Assembly (NCBI GenBank): GCA_934553285.1
Contig: CAKTFD010000020.1
Location: 1 to 24,369 of the forward strand
Direction of reading: 5' to 3'
DNA length: 24,369 nt
DNA from: an uncultured Faecalibacterium sp.
GTDB lineage: Bacteria > Bacillota > Clostridia > Oscillospirales > Ruminococcaceae
A program made the translations under genes and the position numbers. Each line of letters begins with the position of its first letter. Within the stretch, counting starts at the first letter, position 1. Shown piece after piece: positions 1 to 5,888 of the stretch. The notes beneath the pieces were generated by a model that saw only the letters and a program-made list of their open reading frames with translations, ran no database searches and had not been told where the DNA came from.

Positions 1-1071
1 ATCCAGCGCTACGCACAGGTGTGGGGCGGCGATAACCTGACCGACTGGCGCACCGTCAAGTTCAACATTGCCACCATCCTGGGCATGGGCCTGTCCGGCT
101 GCTCCAACATGGGCTGCGATATCGGCGGCTTTGCCGGCCCGGCACCCGAGGCGGAACTGCTGCTCCGCTGGCTGCAGAACGGCATCTTCCAGCCGCGTTT
201 CTGCCTGAACTCGGCCAATAACGATAACACCGTTACCCAGCCCTGGATGTACGAGGAGAACCTGCCCTACATCCGTGCGGCCTACCAGCTGCGCTACCGC
301 CTGATGCCCACCCTGTACTCCCTGATGTACGAGTCCAACCAGAACGGTATGCCGGCATGGCGTCCGCTGTTCCTGGAGTTCCCGGACGACCCCAAGTGCT
401 ACACCGATAAGAACCTGACCTTTATGTTCGGCAAGAGCATCCTGGTGGCCAACGTTGTGGAAAAGGGCGCGACCACCCGCACCATCTACCTGCCCGCAGG
501 CTGCACCTGGTACGATATGAACGACGACCTGCGTGCATACGAGGGCGGCCAGACCATCGAGGTCCCGGTCACGCTGGCAAGCATCCCCATGTTCCTGCGC
601 GGCTCCGCTGTCGTGGTGACCACCGAGGATGTCAAGCACATCCTCAAGGACACCATGCGCCAGATCGATCTGCTGGTCGCTGCCGAGACCGATACCAGCT
701 TTGTGCTGTACGATGACGACGGCCACACCGAGGACTACAAGAACGGTGTTTACGCCAAGACCACCATCTCGGTCAAGGCGGGCGACCGCACCGATATCCG
801 CTTTGTCACCGAGGGCAGCTACGCCTCCCCCGTGGAGCGCATGACCCTGAAACTGGTCAGCAAGAAAAAGGGCGCCTTCTGGGTCAGCGTGGATGGGCAG
901 CAGCTCCCCCGCTACATCGTCCGCGACGGCTGGGATGCTGCAGAGGCAGGCTGGTACTACAACCTGTCCGACCGCACCATCTGGGTCAAGTTTGCAAAGC
1001 CCGCCAGCAAGGACTTTACGGTGACCATCTCTACCGAAAAGTTTGATCTTATCGGCATGGCGGAAGACTAA
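1..1071 (+). CDS. Glycoside hydrolase family 31 (alpha-glucosidase/xylosidase type), C-terminal part
   Basis: The reading frame is open from base 1 and ends in TAA, giving 356 visible residues; the start and the catalytic nucleophile lie upstream of the window. The first residues read RYAQVWGGDN. In GH31 enzymes the aspartate of this W-x-GDN motif is the general acid/base (residue 11 here). Next come the typical barrel-end segments (GLSGCSNMGCDIGGF, RWLQNGIFQPRF, the RYRLMPTLYSLMYE helix) and then the beta-sandwich domains that follow the barrel (IYLPAGCTWYD, SIPMFLRGSAVV). It should hydrolyse alpha-linked glycosides from starch, isomalto- or xylo-oligosaccharides, most likely in the cytoplasm; the exact substrate cannot be read from this fragment. 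It converges with the MATE gene through a shared terminator. Confidence 0.93.
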   Translation: MQRYAQVWGGDNLTDWRTVKFNIATILGMGLSGCSNMGCDIGGFAGPAPEAELLLRWLQNGIFQPRFCLNSANNDNTVTQPWMYEENLPYIRAAYQLRYRLMPTLYSLMYESNQNGMPAWRPLFLEFPDDPKCYTDKNLTFMFGKSILVANVVEKGATTRTIYLPAGCTWYDMNDDLRAYEGGQTIEVPVTLASIPMFLRGSAVVVTTEDVKHILKDTMRQIDLLVAAETDTSFVLYDDDGHTEDYKNGVYAKTTISVKAGDRTDIRFVTEGSYASPVERMTLKLVSKKKGAFWVSVDGQQLPRYIVRDGWDAAEAGWYYNLSDRTIWVKFAKPASKDFTVTISTEKFDLIGMAED

Positions 1072-1103
1072 ATTGCCATTCTCTATCTTCTTTGATCTTC
1101 TTT

Positions 1104-1150
1104 AAAAAAAGCCATGGCCCGCGGGAAGTTCCCACGGGCCATGGCTTTTT
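1104..1150. terminator. Bidirectional rho-independent terminator
   Basis: The left arm (A-run plus GCCATGGCCCG, 1106-1121) pairs with CGGGCCATGGC plus TTTTT (1135-1150), and the stem extends inward through GGGA/TCCC with one mismatch. There is an A-run on one side and a T-run on the other, so it works in both directions. It sits between the convergent GH31 and MATE genes. Confidence 0.9.
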
Positions 1151-1157
1151 ATCTGGT

Positions 1158-2552
1158 TCAGTTTTCTGCCTGCGGAACGCTGGCGGTCTGCGCCTCCCGT
1201 CTGAGCACCCGGAAGACCATGAACATGCAGTAGAACATGGCAAATGCCCAGGCAAAGGGGTTGGAAAGGCAGATGCCCAGGTAGCCAAGGCGGGTCTTTA
1301 TCGCCAGCACACCGCCCAGGCTGCGGCCGATCAGCTCGCCCACGCCGGAAATAACGGCCTGTACGCTGTAGCCAAGCCCCTGCAGGGTGTTGCGGAAGAT
1401 CATCAGCAGGCCGTGGAAGCAGAACAGCATACTCATAACGCTGAGATACTGGATGGCACCCGCCGTGACGGCCGGGTCGGCATCGCCCAGCACCAGTCCC
1501 ACGGCATAGGGCTTGATGAAAAAGATCACGCCCCATGCCGCCGCGCAGTAGAGCAGCTGCACCATGCAGCCATCCTTGATGCCCTGCCGGATGCGGTCGG
1601 TGCGGTGTGCGCCGTGGTTCTGCCCCACATAGGTGGCCATGGCCATGCCCACGCTTTCCATGGGCAGGGTGAACATCTGGCGGATCTTCTCACCGGCGGT
1701 CTGCGCCGCCACGGCGGTGCTGCCCAACAGGTTGATCGCGTCCTGCATGATGACCGCGCCGATGGCCGAGACCGAATACTCAAACCCCATGGGGAAGCCG
1801 ATGTAGGCCAGCCGCCCGCAGTGCGCTGCCGAAAGCAGGGTGCGCGGCTGCCAGAAGGAAAGCTCCTCCTGCTTTGCCGTGCGGGTAAAGAACCAATAAG
1901 CGCACAGGCCGCCGCTGAGCAGCTGGCTGAGCACGGTGGCAATGGCTGCACCGTCCACGCCCATGCCCAGCGGCACGATAAAGAGGTAGTCCAGCAGGAT
2001 ATTCAATACGCTGGACAGCAGCAGAAAATAAAACGGATGCTGAGAGTCGCCCAGTGCCCGGAGCACACTGGAGGCGTAGTTGTACAGCACCGTGGCCGGG
2101 ATGCCCAAAAAGATGATCCGGATGTAGAGCACGGCATCTGCATACAGCTCCGCCGGGGTGTGGATGAGCTGGAGCAGCGGCCCCGCCATCAGGGTAGTAA
2201 GCACGGTAAACACCGCGCTCAGCGCCAGGCAGAGCAGTGCACCATTTGCCAGGTATTTCTGCAGCCCGTCCTTATCCTTTGCGCCAAAGGTCTCCGCCAC
2301 CGGGATGCCAAAGCCTACGCAGGCACCCTGCGCAAAGCCCAGGATGAGGAAGTTAAGGGAGTAGGTGGTGCCCACGGCTCCCAGGGCATCGGTGCCCAGG
2401 CACCGCCCCACGATGACGGTATCCGCAAAGCTGTACAGCTGCTGGAATAATGTGCCCAGCACCAGCGGCAGGGCGAACCGCAGGATCTGGAACAGCGGTC
2501 TGCCCACCGTAAGGTCGGTGGTGCCGGATCGTTTTTGAGAAGTGACTGCCAT
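1158..2552 (-). CDS. MATE family multidrug/toxin efflux transporter
   Basis: A 464-residue, very hydrophobic protein with the MATE plan of two six-helix halves. The N-terminal signature is visible as PLVLGTLFQQLYSFADTVIVG, followed by GAVGTTYSLNFLILGFAQG. The second half contains GFPMGFEYSVSAIGAVIMQ, the matching repeat. MATE proteins export cationic drugs, dyes or metabolites across the inner membrane using a Na+ or H+ gradient; the substrate here is unknown. An in-frame ATG six codons upstream (2570) exists, but AAGGAG (2559-2564) lies 6 bases before the ATG at 2552 and the likely promoter leaves almost no leader for the upstream start, so 2552 is preferred. It is a single-gene unit. Confidence 0.93.
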   Translation of the reverse strand: MAVTSQKRSGTTDLTVGRPLFQILRFALPLVLGTLFQQLYSFADTVIVGRCLGTDALGAVGTTYSLNFLILGFAQGACVGFGIPVAETFGAKDKDGLQKYLANGALLCLALSAVFTVLTTLMAGPLLQLIHTPAELYADAVLYIRIIFLGIPATVLYNYASSVLRALGDSQHPFYFLLLSSVLNILLDYLFIVPLGMGVDGAAIATVLSQLLSGGLCAYWFFTRTAKQEELSFWQPRTLLSAAHCGRLAYIGFPMGFEYSVSAIGAVIMQDAINLLGSTAVAAQTAGEKIRQMFTLPMESVGMAMATYVGQNHGAHRTDRIRQGIKDGCMVQLLYCAAAWGVIFFIKPYAVGLVLGDADPAVTAGAIQYLSVMSMLFCFHGLLMIFRNTLQGLGYSVQAVISGVGELIGRSLGGVLAIKTRLGYLGICLSNPFAWAFAMFYCMFMVFRVLRREAQTASVPQAEN

Positions 2553-2582
2553 AAAAAGCTCCTTATCCATCGTATTTCTATC

Positions 2583-2612
2583 ATTCTACCATGGATAGCC
2601 GCTTTTCCCCAA
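2583..2612 (-). promoter_or_regulatory. Probable sigma-70-type promoter of the MATE gene
   Basis: Reading the minus strand, TTGGGG (2612-2607), an 18-base spacer, then TGG-TAGAAT (-10 at 2588-2583, extended by TG). Transcription would begin near 2576, leaving about 24 bases before the ATG at 2552. Confidence 0.5.
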
Positions 2613-2616
2613 AGGC

Positions 2617-2649
2617 TTTTGTGACAGAAAGCTGTCTTTTTGTGACGGA
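2617..2649. repeat. Two 13-base direct repeats upstream of the MATE promoter
   Basis: TTTTGTGACAGAA (2617-2629) and TTTTGTGACGGAA (2637-2649) match at 12 of 13 bases and start exactly 20 bases apart, about two helical turns. They lie just upstream of the proposed -35. This is the geometry of a tandem activator or repressor site; the protein that binds is unknown. Confidence 0.6.
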
Positions 2650-2668
2650 ATGGCAGGCACTGCCCGAT

Positions 2669-2708
2669 AAAAAAGGATAGCGGAACATCCGCAGACGTTC
2701 CGCTATCC
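2669..2708 (-). terminator. Rho-independent terminator of the metal-handling operon
   Basis: A 12-bp perfect stem (2675-2686 with 2697-2708, GGATAGCGGAAC and its complement) with a 10-base loop. On the minus strand it is followed by TTTTTT. It ends the unit that begins near 5640. Confidence 0.88.
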
Positions 2709-2747
2709 AAAAGTTAAATATGTATCCTGCCCGGTGCGGGCATTGGC

Positions 2748-3209
2748 TCAGCCCTTGCAGCCCTGCTCCTCCCAGTCGCCAAAGTCGCTGGCATCGGCGA
2801 TCCGGGTGGCATCAAACTTGCCGCTCTCGTCCTTGGGGGCTACGGCAGGGCCGGCCTCCACGGGGTTGGGGTTCGGGGCTTCGGGGTCGTAGGCCGGGTG
2901 TTCTGCTGCAGTTTCGGGCTGGGGTGCGGCTTGGGCAGCTGCGGCAGGTGCTTCTTCGGCAGCGGCAGGTGCCTGGGGTGCAGCTTCTGCTGCCTCGGCA
3001 GCGGCATCTGCGGCCTTTGCCTCGGCCTCAGCATAGGCTTCGGCGGTCTTTGCGGCCTCCTCGGCGTCCTGCTCGGCTTCTTCCGGAAATTCGACCTGCT
3101 CCACATGGAGCGGGTCTTTCTGGTTCAGGATCTTGTCCAGCACCACGATGGCGGCACCGGTAACGGCTACGGCAGCGGCCGTGCCCAGGATACGGAACAA
3201 AGTTTTCAT
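2748..3209 (-). CDS. Small membrane-anchored Ala/Glu-rich protein of unknown function
   Basis: A 153-residue protein I do not recognise. Residues 1-27 form a short basic start plus one hydrophobic segment (ILGTAAAVAVTGAAIVVLD), probably a membrane anchor without a lipobox. Residues 40-110 are low-complexity, built from Ala, Glu, Pro and Gln, and likely an extended or coiled acidic stalk. The C-terminal 35 residues are more complex (FDATRIADASDFGDWEEQGCKG). A good AAGGAGG (3217-3223) precedes the ATG. It is the last gene of the unit after the two CobW-like GTPases, 46 bases from the second, and a strong terminator follows. An extracytoplasmic spacer or metal-loading accessory role is possible from position alone. 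Confidence 0.75.
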   Translation of the reverse strand: MKTLFRILGTAAAVAVTGAAIVVLDKILNQKDPLHVEQVEFPEEAEQDAEEAAKTAEAYAEAEAKAADAAAEAAEAAPQAPAAAEEAPAAAAQAAPQPETAAEHPAYDPEAPNPNPVEAGPAVAPKDESGKFDATRIADASDFGDWEEQGCKG

Positions 3210-3255
3210 GCCAGAACCTCCTTATGATCGGTATGATCTTTGCAAGAAACAAACG

Positions 3256-4218
3256 TTACGAGAACGTTACGACATCGTTGAGGGGCTTTTCGGCCGGCTC
3301 TACCGACAAAGCGGTCAGCACCGGGCCTTTGCCGCGGTAGATGTTGTGGAACTTGTAGCCCACCTTGGCGGTCACCCGCAACCAGGCGCGCTGCTCCAGC
3401 GCCTTGTAGCCATCGTAGCTGCAGGGAAAGCCCACAAACTGGATATCCTGTACGCAGCAGGTCATGGCAAAGCGGCCGGGCACAAAGCTGTTTTTGCCGG
3501 CGCGGTTGGTCTGGCATACCTGTGCCAGAAAACGCACCGTTTTGCCGGTATACTTCTGCGGCTCATCCTGGCAGTCCATGTACCAGATGCCAAAATCGTC
3601 GTCCTGGATGTCGATGATATCGGCGTTGATATCAAAGGGCAGCGGGTCGGGGATGTCATCGTAAGCTACGCTGCCATCCGCAAATTCGTAGGCGATATCG
3701 CACTTGCGGGAGGCCTGCCGCACCAGCTTGTGCAGCTCCTGCCGGGCGTCATCGTTGTTCACGGCTTCGGCGCGGTTGAACACGATCAGCTCGCTGCGGG
3801 CGATCTTGTCCAGCAGCAGGCTGCGCATGGAGTTGTCGCGGGCATAGGTCAGGGCGGTGGTGCCATCGGCAGTGGCGATGCACTGGTACACCAGCCAGTT
3901 CTCAGGCAGGGCGTCTGCCAGCTCCTGCATCAGCCACATGCCGTTGTACTCAATGACCACGCGGCCTGCATCCGCTTCCTTGCCAAGTCTGGCCAGGTTC
4001 TGCGGGTTCAGCTCGGATCTATCCTCCAGCACCTTAACGGTCACGCCGGGGAAGGCGAACTTCTTTTCGTTATATTCCTCTTCGCCCTCCTCGCAGATCA
4101 GCAGCAGGGTCTTGTCGCCGGAGTCGAAATTGGGGTCTTCAAAGGTCTCCTGAATGAACTTGGTCTTGCCGCTTTCCAGAAAGCCCACAAACAGGTAGAC
4201 CGGGATCTCTTTTGCCAT
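3256..4218 (-). CDS. CobW-like GTPase fused to a TIGR03943-like C-terminal domain
   Basis: 320 residues. Residues 5-180 look like a CobW/COG0523 P-loop domain: Walker A GFLESGKT (12-19), a Walker-B-like VVIEYNGMW (87-95), and FNRAEA (147-152) where an NKxD-type base-recognition loop is expected. The CxCC metal motif of true CobW proteins is absent. Residues 205-305 resemble the TIGR03943/DUF1980 domain (the YcgQ-like partner of YraQ-type permeases), including its R-F-x-M-T-C-C segment (249-255). CobW-family proteins use GTP to deliver metal ions to target proteins. No permease is in the window. AAGGAG lies 12 bases before the ATG, a rather long spacing. It follows the larger CobW gene by 63 bases, so the two are probably co-transcribed and may work as a pair. 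Confidence 0.8.
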   Translation of the reverse strand: MAKEIPVYLFVGFLESGKTKFIQETFEDPNFDSGDKTLLLICEEGEEEYNEKKFAFPGVTVKVLEDRSELNPQNLARLGKEADAGRVVIEYNGMWLMQELADALPENWLVYQCIATADGTTALTYARDNSMRSLLLDKIARSELIVFNRAEAVNNDDARQELHKLVRQASRKCDIAYEFADGSVAYDDIPDPLPFDINADIIDIQDDDFGIWYMDCQDEPQKYTGKTVRFLAQVCQTNRAGKNSFVPGRFAMTCCVQDIQFVGFPCSYDGYKALEQRAWLRVTAKVGYKFHNIYRGKGPVLTALSVEPAEKPLNDVVTFS

Positions 4219-4260
4219 AATGAATGGTTGCTCCTTCTCTCAATATTTCCACAAGGCACC

Positions 4261-4275
4261 CTCCCCATAGGGGAG
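4261..4275 (-). other. Small intercistronic hairpin
   Basis: CTCCCC-ATA-GGGGAG forms a 6-bp stem shortly after the stop codon of the large CobW gene. It has no T-run, so it is more likely a processing or stability element inside the operon than a terminator. Confidence 0.4.
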
Positions 4276-4281
4276 CCGGCA

Positions 4282-5547
4282 TCAGCAGCCGAACAGTGCA
4301 GCGATGGCCTTTTCGTCCAGCTTGGAGCCGATGACCACCAGCTTGCCGCCCACATCTGCGCTGCGGGTGCGCACTTCCCACTCGCCGGGCACGTAGTCGA
4401 ACTCCAGCCAGCCGTCTGCGCCGCCGTCCACGATGCCCTTGCTGCGCAGGATCATGCCGTAATTGCCGGTATCCAGTTCGGTAAGGGCGTGCTCCACCTC
4501 GGCCTTGGTGAACTTGCGGGCTGTTTCCACGCCCCAGCTGGTGAATACTTCATCGGCGTGATGATCGTGATGATGATGGCCGCAGCAGCAGTGGCCGTCA
4601 TGATCGTGATGATGCTCGTGCTCTTCATGATCATGGTCATGATCATGGTCGTCATGGTCATGATGATGGTGCTCGTGTTCGTGCTCTTCGTCCTCATGCT
4701 CATGGTCATGATCGTGGTGATGGCCACAGCAGCAATGATCATCGTGATCATGATCCTCGTCATGGTCGTGATGGTGATGATGTTCGTGCTCATCCTCGTC
4801 ATCATCGTCGTCATCATGATGATGGCCGCAGCTGCACACGCCGTGCTCATCGTAATGATGATGGTGGTGCTCGTGCTCTTCTTCCTCGTCCTCATGGGCG
4901 TGCTCTTCGTTTGCCTTGGCCGCCATGGCGATCAGCTCGGCCTTGAAGTCGTCCTTGGTGGACATGGCTTTCAGGATCTGCTCACCGGTCAGGTGATCCC
5001 ATGCGGTGGTCACGATGGTGGCGGTGGGGTTCTTTTCCCGCAGCAGCGCCACGGCAGCGGCGATCTTCTCCTCGCTGGCGGTCTGGGTGCGGCTGAGCAG
5101 GATGCAGCTTGCGTGGCTGATCTGGTCATCGTAGAACTCGCCGAAGTTCTTCATATACATCTTGACCTTGTTCACATCGGCCACGGTGACAAAGCTGTTC
5201 AGCTGCACATCCAGGTGCTCGGCCACGCCCTCCACGGCGCGGGTCACATCGCTCAGCTTGCCCACGCCGGAAGGCTCGATGACGATGCGGTCGGGGTGGT
5301 ACTGCTCCACCACCTGCTGCAGTGCGGTGCGGAAATCGCCCACCAGAGAGCAGCAGATGCAGCCGGCGTTCAGCTCGTTGATCTGGATGCCGGATTCCTT
5401 CAGGAAGCCGCCATCGATGCCGATCTCGCCGAACTCGTTCTCGATCAGCACCACCTGCTGGCCTGCAAAGGCCTCGGTGATGAGCTTTTTGATCAGGGTA
5501 GTTTTGCCGGCACCCAGGAAGCCGGAGAAGATATCGATTTTAGTCAT
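4282..5547 (-). CDS. CobW/COG0523 metal-chaperone GTPase with giant His/Asp/Cys-rich metal-binding segment
   Basis: 421 residues in three parts. Residues 1-200 are the GTPase domain: Walker A GFLGAGKT (9-16), ENEFGEIGIDG (36-46), the metal-binding GCICC (Cys63, Cys65, Cys66) and IEPSG (90-94). The usual NKxD guanine-recognition loop reads LSRTQ. Residues 216-331 are almost only His, Asp and Glu, interrupted by CSCGHHH (238-244), CCCGHHH (272-278) and CCCGHHHH (320-327). Residues 333-421 are the CobW C-terminal domain (VFTSWGVETARKF, LRSKGIV, LEFDYVPGEW). The family inserts or supplies zinc, cobalt, nickel or similar metals; zinc or nickel fits the His-rich store, by inference. AAAGAGG lies 10 bases before the ATG. 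It is the first gene of the unit that continues to 2748. Confidence 0.93.
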   Translation of the reverse strand: MTKIDIFSGFLGAGKTTLIKKLITEAFAGQQVVLIENEFGEIGIDGGFLKESGIQINELNAGCICCSLVGDFRTALQQVVEQYHPDRIVIEPSGVGKLSDVTRAVEGVAEHLDVQLNSFVTVADVNKVKMYMKNFGEFYDDQISHASCILLSRTQTASEEKIAAAVALLREKNPTATIVTTAWDHLTGEQILKAMSTKDDFKAELIAMAAKANEEHAHEDEEEEHEHHHHHYDEHGVCSCGHHHDDDDDDEDEHEHHHHHDHDEDHDHDDHCCCGHHHDHDHEHEDEEHEHEHHHHDHDDHDHDHDHEEHEHHHDHDGHCCCGHHHHDHHADEVFTSWGVETARKFTKAEVEHALTELDTGNYGMILRSKGIVDGGADGWLEFDYVPGEWEVRTRSADVGGKLVVIGSKLDEKAIAALFGC

Positions 5548-5571
5548 GATCCAAATGCCTCTTTCTTTTTA

Positions 5572-5588
5572 TCGCAATATTCGCAATA
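5572..5588. repeat. Short direct repeat in the leader of the CobW operon
   Basis: TCGCAATA occurs at 5572-5579 and again at 5581-5588, 9 bases apart, between the promoter and the start codon of the large CobW gene. It could be a regulator site, but the sequence matches no Zur or Fur box that I recognise. Confidence 0.35.
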
Positions 5589-5634
5589 GCGCAAAGGGCC
5601 GCAGAGTGCCAGCCCATAAAAATACTACACCTCT

Positions 5635-5643
5635 ATTATAACA
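5635..5643 (-). promoter_or_regulatory. Probable extended -10 promoter of the CobW operon
   Basis: The minus strand reads TGT-TATAAT, a consensus -10 hexamer with the TG extension, about 90 bases before the ATG at 5547. No good -35 stands 16-18 bases upstream; the TTGACA further up is only 7 bases away and so cannot pair with it. Confidence 0.55.
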
Positions 5644-5713
5644 AGGCTGTCAATGGGAAACCGGCCTTTTTCAAGAAAAAATTGTAACATTTTTTGCAAA
5701 CTGGCGGCGTTTT

Positions 5714-5773
5714 GGGGGGCGCTGCCCCCTCAGGCACGGCTTTGCCGTGCCAGCTCCCCCAAGGGGGCGCCTT
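5714..5773. repeat. Palindromic intergenic repeat, half-element
   Basis: Three hairpins in a row: GGGGGGC/GCCCCC (5714-5729), GGCACGGC/GCCGTGCC (5733-5751) and GCTCCCCC/GGGGGCGC (5753-5770). The order CCCTCA, palindrome, CTCCCCC-GGGGG, CCTTT matches the right arm of the element at 19012-19142, so this is probably one half-copy of the same repeat family. It fills most of the 341-base gap between the CobW and aminopeptidase genes. Confidence 0.7.
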
Positions 5774-5796
5774 TCGCAGGAAGGGGGATGCCTGCA

Positions 5797-5825
5797 TTGC
5801 AATCTTTCCCACAGAATGATACAAT
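5797..5825 (+). promoter_or_regulatory. Sigma-70-type promoter of the aminopeptidase operon
   Basis: TTGCAA (5797-5802), a 17-base spacer, then TGA-TACAAT (-10 at 5820-5825) with the TG extension. Transcription from near 5832 gives a leader of about 57 bases before the ATG at 5889. Confidence 0.7.
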
Positions 5826-5888
5826 AGCAGCAGCAAATCATCGCTGCCGGACGTTTTTCCGGCAAATGACAGAAAGAGGGCTTTTGTT

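Noticed and set aside
1092..2450. A 452-codon open frame on the plus strand
   Set aside because: Antisense to the MATE gene, begins inside a terminator, and is rich in His, Gln and Ala as expected for a shadow frame.
3133..5589. An 818-codon open frame on the plus strand, with a long run of Met, Val and Ile residues resembling membrane segments
   Set aside because: It is the reverse-strand reading of the two CobW genes. The hydrophobic run is the complement of the His/Asp codons (CAT/GAT read as ATG/ATC). It has no ribosome binding site and no family match.
5646..5656. TTGACA on the minus strand as the -35 of the CobW promoter
   Set aside because: It is only 7 bases from the TATAAT, far from the 16-18 base spacing needed.
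5714..5773. Terminator for the CobW or aminopeptidase genes
   Set aside because: The hairpins have no T-run after them, and the flanking genes diverge, so no transcript should end here. A repeat element explains them better.
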